DNA of 64,000 bases from Marinobacterium profundum (GCF_001528745.1 NZ_BCNS01000162.1:20321-84320); one strand, 5' to 3'. Positions 1 through 8,866 are shown, numbered from the stretch's first letter. The notes: generated by a model not told the origin, from the letters alone. Program-made: numbers and translations.

Positions 1-483
1 CTGGTTCTCTGGCTGTTCGGGCGTCACCACCGTAAGCGGTTCTTCGAAATGGCCGACTTTGTCGCCCCGCTGATCCCCATCGGCCTCGGCGCGGGCCGTC
101 TGGGCAACTTCATCGGCGGCGAGCTCTGGGGCCGGGTGACTGAGCAGCCCTGGGGGGTGATCTTTCCGCGGGCCGGCGATGGGGTGCCGCGGCATCCGTC
201 GCAGCTCTACGAGTTCGCCCTCGAAGGTGTGGTGCTGTTCGTCGTGCTCTGGTGGTTCTCGTCGCACCTCAGGCCGCGCATGGCGGTATCGGGGCTCTTC
301 CTGCTTCTATATGGCGTTTTCCGTTCGCTGGTCGAGCTGGTGCGCGAACCGGACGAACACTTGGGATTCATCGCCTTCGACTGGCTGTCGATGGGGCAGC
401 TGCTGTCGCTACCGATGATACTGGCCGGCGCGGTGCTGCTCGCTCTGGCTTACCGGCGGCGGGTGGATTGCCAGACACCTTGA
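1..483 (+). CDS. lgt: Prolipoprotein diacylglyceryl transferase, C-terminal part (5' end outside the window)
   Basis: Lgt moves diacylglycerol from phosphatidylglycerol to the lipobox cysteine of prolipoproteins in the inner membrane, the first step of lipoprotein maturation. The frame is open from base 1, and the residues before the first Met ([14 protein letters not shown]) continue the family, so the gene starts upstream. The Lgt signature [13 protein letters not shown] is present, followed by the conserved RHPSQLYEF motif and three hydrophobic segments ending in a basic tail. This is a housekeeping chromosomal gene and marks the chromosomal side of the plasmid junction. Identification is secure. 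Confidence 0.93.
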   Translation: MVLWLFGRHHRKRFFEMADFVAPLIPIGLGAGRLGNFIGGELWGRVTEQPWGVIFPRAGDGVPRHPSQLYEFALEGVVLFVVLWWFSSHLRPRMAVSGLFLLLYGVFRSLVELVREPDEHLGFIAFDWLSMGQLLSLPMILAGAVLLALAYRRRVDCQTP

Positions 484-954
484 GCGAACCGTGCCGCTTT
501 TTACAAAGCGGGCAGTGTTGTTGAAGCCAGTCGGATTTTCAACAGCCTGCTGGAGATCTTTTTTGCTGCATCACTGGCGTTTCGTACGGCCCAGGTCTTG
601 CCATTCGAGGTATCTTCATTCTCGTGGGGTTCCAACGATCGCAGCATTCGTTTAAATCAGGATAGCCATGGGTGAGTACGGTGAATTCGTCCAGCAGCCG
701 CCGGAATGAGCTGATGAGGTCCCATCGTTCGATGTACCAGCTGCAGCAGCAGGCGCGCTGGATCGAGGAGATAGGAGATAGAGTGCTGAGGTCATTGCCG
801 AACTATTTCTGATTTCCGCAATCTATTGATGCCCATGGGGTTTTCGATTCGATTTGCCCGTCAGACTTTTTATTATCAATCCTTGTATCAGGATCCGGCC
901 GAGTCTCACCACTTCGGGTACCAAGGACTCGGCCGGCGATTAGGAGAACGTAAA
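484..954. other. Intergenic region between lgt and the protease gene
   Basis: No convincing gene is visible in this stretch of about 470 bases. An open frame from 826 reads into the protease gene but has no ribosome site and no signal-peptide-like start. A ribosome site (aggag) lies just before the true start at 955, so the promoter of the protease gene should lie here. I could not place it with confidence. Confidence 0.5.
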
Positions 955-2304
955 ATGAGACGAAAGGCGCGCTTTCTGGCGCTACTGATGCTGACCACGC
1001 TGTCCTTCGGCGCGCTTGCCGCCCTGCCGATGATCGATCCCAAGGGTCGAGAACTACCGTCGCTGGCGCCGATACTCGAACAGGTCAATCCGGCGGTGGT
1101 CAATATCGCCACCTATGCCCGACAGCCGGAGCAGAACCCGCTGCTCAGTGATCCCTTTTTCCGGCGCTTCTTCAATATTCCGGACGAACAGGCGCGACCG
1201 CGATCGGAGCGGCGCCAGGCCAGTGCCGGATCCGGCGTGATACTCGATGCCGATGACGGCACCATTGTCACTAATTTCCACGTTATCAAGGGAGCCGACG
1301 AGATCCAGGTGTCCCTGATCGACGGCCGCACCTTCGAGGCGGAGTTGGTGGGGGGCGATCCGGAGGTCGACATCGCGGTGCTGAAAATCGACGCCGACAA
1401 CCTGCAGGAGGTGAAACTGGCGGACTCCGACACCCTGAGGGTCGGCGACTTCGTAGTTGCGATCGGTAACCCCTTCGGCCTCGGCCAGACCATCACCACC
1501 GGCGTCGTCAGCGCCCTGGGGCGCACCGGCCTCGGCATCGAGGGCTATGAGGACTTCATCCAAACCGATGCCTCGATCAACCCCGGCAACTCAGGCGGCG
1601 CTCTCGTGAATTTGCGCGGCGAGTTGGTCGGGATTAATACCGCCATCATTGCCCCAGGCGGTGGCAATGTCGGTATCGGCTTCGCGATTCCGATGAATAT
1701 GGCGCGTGCCAGCGTCGAGCAGATCGTCGAGCACGGCGAGGTGAAGCGCGGTCAGATCGGCGTTGCCATCCAGGATATGAACCCAGCACTGCGCAAGGCC
1801 TTCAAGCTCGACAACGGTCTGCGCGGCGTACTGGTGACCGATATACACAAGGGCTCCGAGGCCGAAAAGGCCGGGCTCCAGGCCGGCGACCTCATTACCG
1901 CGGTCAATGGCGATCCGACCCCGACCACCGGCGAGCTGCGCAACAGCATCGCCTTTAGCGATATCGGCGAAACCGTGACTTTGTCGCTGCTGCGAGACGG
2001 CAAGGAGGTGACGGTCAAGGTCAAGGTCGGGGAGCCCGAACGTCCGGCCGGTAGTGGCATGCATCCGCTGCTCACGGGCGTGAACCTGGCGCCGAATGCG
2101 GAAGGCGGTGTCAAGATCGTCGAAATGGCACGCGATTCCCAGGCCGCGATCAGCGGGCTGCGCCCGGGCGATATCCTGCTCAGCGTCAACCGCATAGAAG
2201 TGGCGACGGTGGAGGATGTCGAGCAGGCACTGATACAGGAGCAGGATCAGGTGCTGCTGCAGGTACAGCGCGGCCCCGGGGTCTTCTTCGTGGTACTACG
2301 CTGA
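955..2304 (+). CDS. degQ: Periplasmic Do/DegQ-like serine protease (HtrA family)
   Basis: HtrA proteases degrade or refold damaged envelope proteins in the periplasm. The start at 955 follows aggagaacgtaaa and gives a signal peptide (MRRKARFLALLMLTTLSFG, cleaved near ALAALP). The 449-residue protein has the trypsin-like triad in order: His in TNFHVI, Asp in VDIAVLKI and Ser in NPGNSGGAL. Two PDZ domains follow, about residues 250-340 and 355-445. The length fits DegP/DegQ (450-475) rather than the single-PDZ DegS. The Q-loop region is short, which favours DegQ. It is a stand-alone housekeeping gene, the last clearly chromosomal one before the plasmid backbone. Confidence 0.92.
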   Translation: MRRKARFLALLMLTTLSFGALAALPMIDPKGRELPSLAPILEQVNPAVVNIATYARQPEQNPLLSDPFFRRFFNIPDEQARPRSERRQASAGSGVILDADDGTIVTNFHVIKGADEIQVSLIDGRTFEAELVGGDPEVDIAVLKIDADNLQEVKLADSDTLRVGDFVVAIGNPFGLGQTITTGVVSALGRTGLGIEGYEDFIQTDASINPGNSGGALVNLRGELVGINTAIIAPGGGNVGIGFAIPMNMARASVEQIVEHGEVKRGQIGVAIQDMNPALRKAFKLDNGLRGVLVTDIHKGSEAEKAGLQAGDLITAVNGDPTPTTGELRNSIAFSDIGETVTLSLLRDGKEVTVKVKVGEPERPAGSGMHPLLTGVNLAPNAEGGVKIVEMARDSQAAISGLRPGDILLSVNRIEVATVEDVEQALIQEQDQVLLQVQRGPGVFFVVLR

Positions 2305-2573
2305 GGCGATGGCCGGCACCTGGTCTCCCAAGGGAGCCGGACGTCGGCCTATTTCGGCGACTCTACTGCCGGATGTAGTCGAGCACGCCGGCATCCAACG
2401 GCCGTAGTTGACCGTAATCTTGGGGCAGCCGACCGCTGTGGTGCCTGAAACCGGCTGCGGTGCGACGGATGCCGTAAAGAAAGTGCCGGAGAAATGTTGA
2501 TGTACAGTATTTTCCATTTCGTGAGCTGACCCCAATAACTGACCCCAATAACTGTAAGAATCGCGAGCGTTCT
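2305..2573. other. Chromosome-plasmid junction region with a 13-bp tandem repeat
   Basis: There is no gene here. Two exact tandem copies of ctgaccccaataa lie at 2526-2538 and 2539-2551. The stretch separates the chromosomal degQ from plasmid functions, so a recombination junction probably lies inside it. I see no recognisable attachment site or transposon end. Confidence 0.4.
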
Positions 2574-2675
2574 AACTGTCTATTAATTTATAACTTTGTG
2601 GACATCATAAAGTGACCGGCATAAACTGTCTATTAAATCGTTTAGTCATCACTTAATAGACGAAAGGTCTATAAA
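2574..2675. promoter_or_regulatory. Probable res site of the adjacent serine resolvase
   Basis: The 13-mer aactgtctattaa occurs at 2574-2586 and again at 2624-2636. The inverted form ttaatagac is at 2653-2661, and a degenerate gtctataaa at 2667-2675. Several copies of a short half-site just upstream of a serine resolvase gene is the usual layout of a res site, which also covers the resolvase promoter. The spacing of subsites has not been compared with a known site. Confidence 0.5.
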
Positions 2676-2684
2676 TCGATTTAG

Positions 2685-3254
<570 letters not shown>

Positions 3255-3269
3255 TGATTTGGGCACAGC

Positions 3270-3298
3270 TTGACGGTATCTCATTTGAGATACATAAT
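3270..3298 (+). promoter_or_regulatory. Promoter with palindromic operator for the toxin-antitoxin pair
   Basis: A -35-like TTGACG (3270-3275) and a -10-like CATAAT (3293-3298) are 17 bases apart. The spacer is filled by the perfect palindrome GTATCTCATTTGAGATAC (3276-3293). This is the expected layout for autorepression by the antitoxin or the toxin-antitoxin complex. Confidence 0.6.
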
Positions 3299-3329
3299 AG
3301 GGTCATGCATGACAATCGGAGAATTCATT

Positions 3330-3620
3330 ATGGCTCACACTTCAATGCTACACGTTCGTGTGGATGACGAGCTGAAGGCTGATGCGGCGGAAAAGCTCGC
3401 CAGCTTCGGCCTGACGGTATCAGATGCCGTCCGCATCCTTCTGACTCGCATAACCAAAGAGGGAGGGTTGCCCGTTGGGCTAACGGCTGATCCGGAAGCC
3501 CATGACGCCTGGTTTCGCGCAAAAGTTCAAGAAGCACTGGCCGACACTCGACCAACCGTATCCCATCAGCAGGTAATGGATGAGGCACAAGCTTTGATCG
3601 ATAGGAAGCGCCGTGCCTGA
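3330..3620 (+). CDS. RelB/DinJ-family antitoxin
   Basis: This 96-residue antitoxin has a ribbon-helix-helix N-terminus (MLHVRVDDELKADAAEKLAS, then GLTVSDAVRILLTRI) typical of RelB/DinJ. The C-terminal tail should wrap the toxin. The ATG at 3330 has ggag eight bases upstream, so I prefer it over an upstream in-frame start at 3270, which would place the promoter inside the gene. The gene overlaps the toxin by eight bases, so the two are translationally coupled. It probably represses its own promoter through the palindrome at 3276-3293. Confidence 0.85.
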   Translation: MAHTSMLHVRVDDELKADAAEKLASFGLTVSDAVRILLTRITKEGGLPVGLTADPEAHDAWFRAKVQEALADTRPTVSHQQVMDEAQALIDRKRRA

Positions 3621-3897
3621 ACTAGAATGGCTGGAATTAGCTCGTGCCGACCTACTGGGGATTATCGATTACATCTCTGATGACAATCCAGATGCAGCAC
3701 AGCGCGTAAAGGATGATATAGAGGCGAAGGCCGAAAAACTGCCAGACTTTCCAAGAATGGGCCGCCCTGGCCGGGTCGAAGGAACTAGAGAGCTGGTCGC
3801 TTGGGCGAATTACGTTATCGTGTACCAGGAGGACGCTTTTACGGTACGAATACTGCGTGTGTTGCATGCAGCGCAGCAGTGGCCTCCAACCGATTAA
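3613..3897 (+). CDS. RelE/ParE-superfamily toxin
   Basis: This 94-residue protein begins with GTG and overlaps the antitoxin gene. The fold signature is that of the RelE/ParE superfamily: LEWLELARADLLGIIDYISDD, then ADKL-like PDFPRMGRPGRVEGTREL, then YVIVYQ and VRILRVLHAAQQWP. The RVLHAAQQWP ending resembles the ParE and YoeB-like toxins. ParE members poison gyrase and RelE members cut mRNA; the sequence alone does not settle which. The pair would stabilise the replicon by post-segregational killing. A terminator follows immediately. Confidence 0.85.
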   Translation: MPELEWLELARADLLGIIDYISDDNPDAAQRVKDDIEAKAEKLPDFPRMGRPGRVEGTRELVAWANYVIVYQEDAFTVRILRVLHAAQQWPPTD

Positions 3898-3917
3898 CTG
3901 CCCATATTGCCATTTTC

Positions 3918-3935
3918 GGGGGCTTTCATGCCCCC
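3918..3935 (+). terminator. Terminator after the toxin gene
   Basis: The hairpin gggggc-tttcat-gcccccc is followed by a T-containing stretch (tcgttctt). It lies between the toxin gene and the convergent gene on the minus strand. Confidence 0.55.
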
Positions 3936-3941
3936 TCGTTC

Positions 3942-4403
3942 TTAACGTACGTTTCCGTACCGTTGGACTTCAAACCCCTCTACCAGGACATAAGGCTGGC
4001 CCTGCTCCACTTCACCGTCAAAGGTTGGATTCATCGCCAGGCGGTGGTCCGCCCCTTTATTGGTTCGTCCTACTTTCTCTGCCTGTACGATATTATATTC
4101 CACATCCAGCCCCAGGCGGTCCCCCAGGACTTCGGCAGCAGCTAGCGGAATTTTATTATTGCCTGCCGACTCTCGGGCCAGCACCGGCACAATCTTGGCC
4201 GGATGGTCGCCCACCATAGACCGGATGGCGTCCACAGTCCCAGGGCGCACCAGGCGTTCGGCCATGGCCAGCGCCCCGCCCCAGTCACCGCCCTTGGCGG
4301 CCTGATACTCCGGTCCCTTCTCCAGTTCCTTAAGGTCGCCGTTCCGGATGACTGGGGGAAAGTCATTCCATGGAGCCCGTTCCGCTCGTTTGCTCTCACT
4401 CAT
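3942..4403 (-). CDS. Phosphoribosyltransferase-like protein, apparently truncated
   Basis: This 153-residue protein resembles the N-terminal two thirds of a type I phosphoribosyltransferase: IVPVLARESAGNNKIPLAAA, then VEYNIVQAEKVGRTNKGADHR, then the start of the PRPP-binding strand (GQPYVLVEGF). In the family this strand continues into an acidic PRPP loop and a TGGT-like segment. Here the frame switches to EVQRYGNVR and stops. The truncation point lies beside the toxin-antitoxin module and its terminator, so insertion of that module probably cut the gene. It is the last gene of a minus-strand operon that starts at 5256. The ATG at 4403 is preceded by aaggtgg. Confidence 0.5.
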   Translation of the reverse strand: MSESKRAERAPWNDFPPVIRNGDLKELEKGPEYQAAKGGDWGGALAMAERLVRPGTVDAIRSMVGDHPAKIVPVLARESAGNNKIPLAAAEVLGDRLGLDVEYNIVQAEKVGRTNKGADHRLAMNPTFDGEVEQGQPYVLVEGFEVQRYGNVR

Positions 4404-4412
4404 GCCGCCACC

Positions 4413-4745
4413 TTACACGCCAGGAACGCGGACTTTGCCCGCAAGCTCTAGGGCCTTAGCCTCGCTTATTCCTTGCTCCAGGAGTAGGGCAGGAACGACA
4501 GTGGCCAGCATGTAATTGACGACACGGGCGCTCGGGGCCTTCCCTTCTCGTTCCCATTCCGTGATCCGGGAGTGGGTCAGCTTCATATCCAGAGCGGCGT
4601 TCAACGTCTCCAGGGCCTCGGTCAGCGAGTCCGAACGGGTAACGATCGCTCGCCAGGTACTGACCAGGTTAGGAGCTTCCGGCTTGACCGTGGGGGGCTT
4701 GCCCACACGTCGTTTTGTCTGCTCTTCTGCTTTCAATAGATTCAC
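4413..4745 (-). CDS. HTH transcriptional regulator of the plasmid backbone
   Basis: This 110-residue basic protein has a helix-turn-helix of Cro/XRE type around residues 45-85 (SLTEALETLNAALDMKLTHS followed by RITEWEREGKAPSARVVNYM). The start is GTG at 4745 with gaggt close upstream; no ATG fits as well. It lies in an operon with two small genes above and a truncated phosphoribosyltransferase below. The conserved hairpin leader (copy D) sits directly upstream. It is a good candidate for the repressor of one of the palindrome families in this plasmid, possibly TAATAC-N7-GTATTA, which controls its own operon. That is an inference. Confidence 0.6.
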   Translation of the reverse strand: MNLLKAEEQTKRRVGKPPTVKPEAPNLVSTWRAIVTRSDSLTEALETLNAALDMKLTHSRITEWEREGKAPSARVVNYMLATVVPALLLEQGISEAKALELAGKVRVPGV

Positions 4746-4802
4746 CTCTATGTCAGTGGCATAATAATTAAAGCCGTAGTCCTCTTAGTCGAAGGGACGG
4801 CC

Positions 4803-4835
4803 GGCCCCGGCAAGGCGTGGTGGCCGACCGGGGCC
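4803..4835 (-). ncRNA. Hairpin leader element, copy D
   Basis: This is a diverged copy of the leader hairpin found at three other sites. The outer stem is ggccccgg/ccggggcc, and the loop keeps the accacg motif on the minus strand. It is followed by the conserved tail cccttcgactaagagga. Unlike copies A-C it lies inside an operon, between the 45-residue gene and the HTH gene. Confidence 0.45.
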
Positions 4836-4841
4836 AACCCT

Positions 4842-4979
4842 TTACGCTACTTCCTTACGTTTTCTGATCGCTCGAAGCTCGCCCATCAGCCTACCAAAAT
4901 CCTTCCCTGACATGCTGCCCAGTTTGACGCACTGGCCGCTCTGGAAGGCCCCCAATACCTGCATTGTCTGATTGCTCAT
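4842..4979 (-). CDS. Small basic protein of unknown function (45 residues)
   Basis: The frame starts with ATG at 4979 behind a near-ideal ribosome site (ggaggaataaccg) and ends at 4842. It encodes MSNQTMQVLGAFQSGQCVKL and ends in the basic stretch ELRAIRKRKEVA. I do not recognise it. The good ribosome site, its position between two genes of one operon and the lack of overlap support it as real. It is shorter than most gene finders accept. Confidence 0.55.
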   Translation of the reverse strand: MSNQTMQVLGAFQSGQCVKLGSMSGKDFGRLMGELRAIRKRKEVA

Positions 4980-4998
4980 CGGTTATTCCTCCAGGTGG

Positions 4999-5256
4999 TT
5001 ACGCTTTACCAATGAAGTGCAGGCAAAGACAAGCGAACAGCTCCGCGTAAGACTCCGATTGGAGATCCGCGACGGGGAACTGGCGCCCCTGGATGCCTTC
5101 CGATTTTTCTTCCCTCAAGGTTCCAATAACACACCAAAACTTGGGCGCCTCACCCTCGGCCATGGTCCGGGAATGGCAGTCGGAAACCGGCTGAACCTCG
5201 AATGTTTCAAAGTCGGTCAACTGCGATACGTCATTGAAATAAAACAAACTTTTCAT
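4999..5256 (-). CDS. Hypothetical protein, first gene of the leader-A operon
   Basis: This 85-residue protein starts MKSLFYFNDVSQLTDFETFE and is mixed in character, with no signal peptide or membrane segment. I do not recognise the family. It is the first gene after the promoter and hairpin leader at 5257-5357. The same leader occurs in front of two other small plasmid genes, including an antirestriction gene, so a host-interaction role is possible but unproven. The ribosome site is aggatta, a few bases before the ATG. Confidence 0.55.
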   Translation of the reverse strand: MKSLFYFNDVSQLTDFETFEVQPVSDCHSRTMAEGEAPKFWCVIGTLREEKSEGIQGRQFPVADLQSESYAELFACLCLHFIGKA

Positions 5257-5357
5257 GGTGTAATCCTCTTAGTCGAAGGGACAAAACCCGCACCGGACTA
5301 AGTGGTGGTGTCCGCTGCGGGTAGAGTCAATATAATACCGCCACAGTATTAAATCAA
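5257..5357 (-). promoter_or_regulatory. Promoter and conserved hairpin leader, copy A
   Basis: On the minus strand there is a -35 TTGATT (5357-5352), a 17-base spacer and a -10 TATATT (5334-5329). The spacer contains the inverted repeat TAATAC-N7-GTATTA (5333-5351). Downstream is a hairpin (5287-5321) with outer stem CCCGCA/TGCGGG, inner stem GGAC/GTCC and loop accaccactta, then tttt. The tail cccttcgactaagagga sits just before the start codon. Copies B and C share the promoter, operator, loop and tail, while the stem bases differ but still pair. Confidence 0.65.
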
Positions 5358-5362
5358 CAAAT

Positions 5363-5376
5363 TTCGTGCACACGAA
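5363..5376. promoter_or_regulatory. Palindromic operator TTCGTG-N2-CACGAA, site 1
   Basis: The perfect inverted repeat TTCGTGCACACGAA lies between the leader-A promoter and the conjugation promoter. The same motif recurs at 13019, 24747, 27819 (one mismatch) and 31473, all inside the plasmid backbone. It is a candidate KorB site. Confidence 0.6.
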
Positions 5377-5579
5377 AAAATAACCTGCCGTCAATGCCTC
5401 CTGGTAGCGCCACCTTGAAATCGCCCCATCATTCAAAGAGCGCCATTAAAGGCGCATAAAATACGGATTTTTCAGAAAAATCAGCACTCCAATGTTTTAC
5501 ATAAGTTTTCTCGTTGCGTTAGACCAAAGTATGGATTTAAACAGGAATTTGCCTTGACTGAATTAATCATAATTGTGTG

Positions 5580-5615
5580 TTTTGATTTTCAATATTAGGC
5601 ATATCAAGGTATAAT
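5580..5615 (+). promoter_or_regulatory. Promoter of the conjugation gene cluster
   Basis: A consensus -10 TATAAT lies at 5610-5615, with TTTCAA at 5587-5592 as a possible -35, 17 bases away. An imperfect copy of the TTTTGAT-W-ATCAAAA palindrome (ttttgattttcaata) covers 5580-5594. The first conjugation gene starts 44 bases downstream of the -10. The region 5380-5580 before it has no gene; a weak hairpin gcgcc-attaaa-ggcgc lies at 5440-5455. Confidence 0.5.
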
Positions 5616-5658
5616 CTGTGCCTGTCTGATACGAACTGAATCAATAAGGATATTGAAC

Positions 5659-6141
5659 ATGGAATTCAAACAGATGTTTGCCGCTTCCGCCGTTACACTG
5701 GCGTCTATCGGCGGTCTTGCCGTCCCCTCAACAGCCCTTGCCGCTTCACAAGATGAGTGCGCTATCTGGATCTGTTTGCCTGGTGGTTTTCCTTCCGGTT
5801 GCGGCGCTGCGCATTCGGCCATGATGGACCGAATCAAGGACAGAAAAAGCCCGCTGCCGTCCTTTGGCTCCTGCGCCGTCAAGGAAGAAGGGCACAGCGA
5901 AATGTCCTACAACTACAGCGTTGCGGCGTACATTCCTGCCCGCCAGGTCTGCACTAAGCAGCATTGGTGGGGAGACTCCGATAACTGCTCTCAGTGGGAA
6001 ACGGCCCCCTCGCACTACGTGAAAGGCACCCGTTGCCAGAACGATGATAACGGGTGGTATCCCGAGGGCTGCACTCGTACTTATCGCTTTGTCGATGTTT
6101 TCGTGGATGGCGTCTTGGCCGGTGATACCTATTACTGGTAA
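5659..6141 (+). CDS. TrbM-like secreted conjugation protein
   Basis: This 160-residue protein has a clear signal peptide (residues 1-30, ending STALAA) and many cysteines. The segment DECAIWICLPGGFPSGCGAA resembles the TrbM family of periplasmic conjugation proteins. The start is the ATG at 5659, with aagga eight bases upstream; an in-frame TTG at 5653 is less likely. It is the first gene after the conjugation promoter and is followed closely by the wall hydrolase. The high cysteine content suggests disulphides in the periplasm. The exact role of TrbM proteins is not settled. Confidence 0.6.
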   Translation: MEFKQMFAASAVTLASIGGLAVPSTALAASQDECAIWICLPGGFPSGCGAAHSAMMDRIKDRKSPLPSFGSCAVKEEGHSEMSYNYSVAAYIPARQVCTKQHWWGDSDNCSQWETAPSHYVKGTRCQNDDNGWYPEGCTRTYRFVDVFVDGVLAGDTYYW

Positions 6142-6152
6142 GGGAAGCCGAC

Positions 6153-6890
6153 ATGGAATTGTTCGCCATTCTCGCCACCTGTGCGGCCCTATCAGGAGCC
6201 GCAACCCAAACAGAGCAGCCCGTTAGCTCATCGGACTGTCAAGCCGCTGCGTCTGAATACCAGGCCAGCTTGCAGTCTGTGGAACTATCCAATGAAGACA
6301 GGGACGCCATTGCCCGTGTCGCGTTTGCAGAGGCTGCTAATCAAGGGGACAGTGGTCTAGCTGGTGTTACCTACACAATCATAAACCGACTGATTAGCGA
6401 CCAGTGGGGCCACAGCGTGACGGCTGTCGTTAACGCTCCGCGTCAGTTCGAGCCCGTCCACCGTGCCGGTGGTTGGCGTCAGCTTCCGGCTTTGTCACCG
6501 ACCCAGCGGACCCGCGTCGATACCATCATCAATTTGGCGCTAGATGGCAGACTGCCAGACTTAACCAACGGCGCTCTGTTCTTCCAAAACCCCGATGTGG
6601 TAAGAGACCGCGAAGCGGCCGGGACCGTCTCCAAGGGCCTAACCCACTTTGGCGGTTCCACTCCGTCAGCAGTGATCCAGGACCACACCTTTTACGCCTC
6701 GATCAACAATGCCCGGGGCGCTGGAAGCGCCGTGCCTGTGCGAGTGAAGGCCGAGCGCATACCCGAACCGCAAGCCTGGGACGCCTACGGTCAAGCACGG
6801 GACAAGGAGCTGAAACAAGCGCAAGCCTGGGACGTATTCACCACGGGCGGCGCCGGGAACACCGTCATTATTGGCGGCAAGGAGGAATAA
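6153..6890 (+). CDS. SleB-type cell-wall hydrolase of the conjugation cluster
   Basis: This 245-residue protein starts with a short signal-like segment and contains the Hydrolase_2 (SleB) domain: VAFAEAANQGDSGLAGVTYT, then INRL and the PRQFEPV motif, about residues 50-170. It probably opens peptidoglycan locally for assembly of the secretion channel, the job that VirB1 does in other systems; no lysozyme-type VirB1 is seen here. The C-terminus is rich in Ala and Gln. Its stop codon overlaps the start of the topoisomerase gene by one base. Confidence 0.75.
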   Translation: MELFAILATCAALSGAATQTEQPVSSSDCQAAASEYQASLQSVELSNEDRDAIARVAFAEAANQGDSGLAGVTYTIINRLISDQWGHSVTAVVNAPRQFEPVHRAGGWRQLPALSPTQRTRVDTIINLALDGRLPDLTNGALFFQNPDVVRDREAAGTVSKGLTHFGGSTPSAVIQDHTFYASINNARGAGSAVPVRVKAERIPEPQAWDAYGQARDKELKQAQAWDVFTTGGAGNTVIIGGKEE

Positions 6891-8863
6891 TGAACCTAGT
6901 TATTGTTGAGTCACCAGGGAAGATTAAGAAGATCCGCGAGATCCTGGGGCAAGGCTGGGACGTTCAAGCCAGTGTTGGCCATGTGCGTGACCTGCCGGAA
7001 CGCGAAATGGGCGTGGAAGCGCCGGACTTCAAACCCAAGTATGTACCGACCGAGCGAGGCAAGGACGTATTGGCCAGACTTCGCAAGGCCGTGGATCGCG
7101 CCAACGCCGTTTATCTGGCTACCGACTTGGATAGGGAAGGGGAGGCCATTGCCTGGCACCTTAAACAGGCTCTGAGGCTCGAAAACCCGCAACGTATCCG
7201 CTTTGCTGAGATCACGCCGAAAGCCATCAAAGCAGCCATAGCGACCCCCTCTGGCATCGATGTTAAAAAGGTCGCAGCCCAGGAAGGCCGCCGCGTCCTG
7301 GATCGATTGGTGGGCTATATGGTGTCTCCTAAGCTGGGCGACATGGCCGGACGGCGTGGCCTTTCTGCCGGTCGTGTTCAATCACCGGCCGTTCGTATCG
7401 TCCTGGAGCGGGAGCGCGCAATTCAGGCGTTCAAGCCGACCAACCACTTTGGCGCCCAGCTAGGCTTTGGCTCCTGGACGGCTGATTGGGAAACAGGCCC
7501 ATTTCTCCCGGAAGGGCAAAAGTATCTGCTCGATAGCTCCCTGGCTACACGTGTTGCAGCGGTTCGCCAGCTTCACGTCCTGGAGTGCGAAGAAAAGACC
7601 GAAAGCAAGGCACCGCCCGCGCCGTTCATTACGTCAACCCTTCAACAGGCGGCATCCAACAAGCTGCGGATGAAACCTAAGGCGACTATGGAAGCCGCGC
7701 AAAAGCTCTATGAACAGGGCCATATAACGTACATGCGAACGGACAACCCGAACCTGTCCGATGATGCGCTGATTGAGATTTACCAGGTATGCCAGGCCAA
7801 AGGGCTTCCGATGGTGGAACAGCCCCGCACCTGGAAAGCGAAAGGGGACGCCCAAGAGGCGCACGAAGCCATCCGGCCAACCCATTTCGAGATTGAGGAG
7901 GCAGGGGAAACCCCGGAGCAAAAAGCCCTATACAAACTGATTTGGCAACGCGCCCTTGGCTGCCAACTTGCTGCCGCTCGCTATGCGGTGCGCACCGTTC
8001 GCCTTCGCGCCGTCGATACCCTGGACGGCAAGCCAGTGGACTTCACCGGCAAAGGCCGCGCCCTTGTCTATGAAGGGTGGCGAGCACTCTACGACGACGA
8101 CACCGAAAGCGACGACGACAAACAGAAAGACAAGGACGACGCCAACAACCCAGTACCGCACCTGGAAGCCGGTCAAAGCCTGGACGCCGAAACAGGTAAG
8201 GTTCTGTCGAAAAAGACCCGAGCCCCGTCCCGTTTTACGGAAGCCGAGCTGATCAAGGAGCTGGAGCGCCTGGGGATCGGTCGCCCCTCCACCTATGCGG
8301 CGATCATGGAAAACATTATGTCCAGGGGCTACGTCGAGAACGACAAGGCCGGAAAGTACCTGGTGCCGACTGAAACCGGCGCCCTGGTGATCGATGCCCT
8401 GGTGAACAGCCGGTTTAGCTTCATTGAGTACGCCTTTACCCGTGACATGGAAGCCCGTCTGGATCTGGTGGCCGAAGGCCGATCCTCTTACCGCGAAGTG
8501 GTGAGCGTGGTCCATGAGAGCCTGGAACAAGAGCTGGGCCACATGAAAGTCGATGCAGCGCCGCAACACCCTTGCCCGGACTGCGGTAAGGCAATGTTTC
8601 GCCGGAAGGGAAGCAAAGGCTTTTTTTGGGGGTGTAGTGGCCACCCGGATTGCAGTACGACACTACCCGACGCCGGGGGCAAGCCTGGTAAACATCAGCC
8701 GCGAGAGGTTGCCGAAACCCCTTGCCCGAAGTGCGGAAAGGAGCTGATCCGGCGTAAGAAAGCAGCCGTTGGCAAAAAGAAAGGGTACGACTTCTGGGGC
8801 TGTAGCGGATTCCCGTCCTGTGATGCCAAGTTTGATAGCGTTGGCGGAAAGCCAAAGTTATAA
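6890..8863 (+). CDS. Type IA DNA topoisomerase (plasmid-encoded)
   Basis: This 657-residue enzyme relaxes or decatenates DNA through a covalent tyrosine link. The Toprim domain opens MNLVIVESPGKIKKI and includes the acidic DLDREGEA motif. The catalytic Tyr is in TYMRTDN, about residue 281. GRPSTYA follows near residue 465. Two C-terminal zinc-ribbon units are present (CPDC...CSGHPDC and CPKC...CSGFPSC, about residues 560-650). The ribosome site ggagg is strong. Such enzymes are common in IncP-like transfer regions, where they may help process transferred strands. It is smaller than chromosomal TopA (about 865) and has an acidic insert near residue 405-420. Confidence 0.9.
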   Translation: MNLVIVESPGKIKKIREILGQGWDVQASVGHVRDLPEREMGVEAPDFKPKYVPTERGKDVLARLRKAVDRANAVYLATDLDREGEAIAWHLKQALRLENPQRIRFAEITPKAIKAAIATPSGIDVKKVAAQEGRRVLDRLVGYMVSPKLGDMAGRRGLSAGRVQSPAVRIVLERERAIQAFKPTNHFGAQLGFGSWTADWETGPFLPEGQKYLLDSSLATRVAAVRQLHVLECEEKTESKAPPAPFITSTLQQAASNKLRMKPKATMEAAQKLYEQGHITYMRTDNPNLSDDALIEIYQVCQAKGLPMVEQPRTWKAKGDAQEAHEAIRPTHFEIEEAGETPEQKALYKLIWQRALGCQLAAARYAVRTVRLRAVDTLDGKPVDFTGKGRALVYEGWRALYDDDTESDDDKQKDKDDANNPVPHLEAGQSLDAETGKVLSKKTRAPSRFTEAELIKELERLGIGRPSTYAAIMENIMSRGYVENDKAGKYLVPTETGALVIDALVNSRFSFIEYAFTRDMEARLDLVAEGRSSYREVVSVVHESLEQELGHMKVDAAPQHPCPDCGKAMFRRKGSKGFFWGCSGHPDCSTTLPDAGGKPGKHQPREVAETPCPKCGKELIRRKKAAVGKKKGYDFWGCSGFPSCDAKFDSVGGKPKL

Positions 8864-8866
8864 ACC

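Noticed and set aside
1054..2195. Long minus-strand frames inside the degQ gene
   Set aside because: They are antisense shadows of a GC-rich gene with clear protease motifs.
6473..6889. N-terminal extension of the topoisomerase frame
   Set aside because: The extra sequence lies within the wall hydrolase gene, and the topoisomerase has a strong ribosome site and a correct start at 6890.
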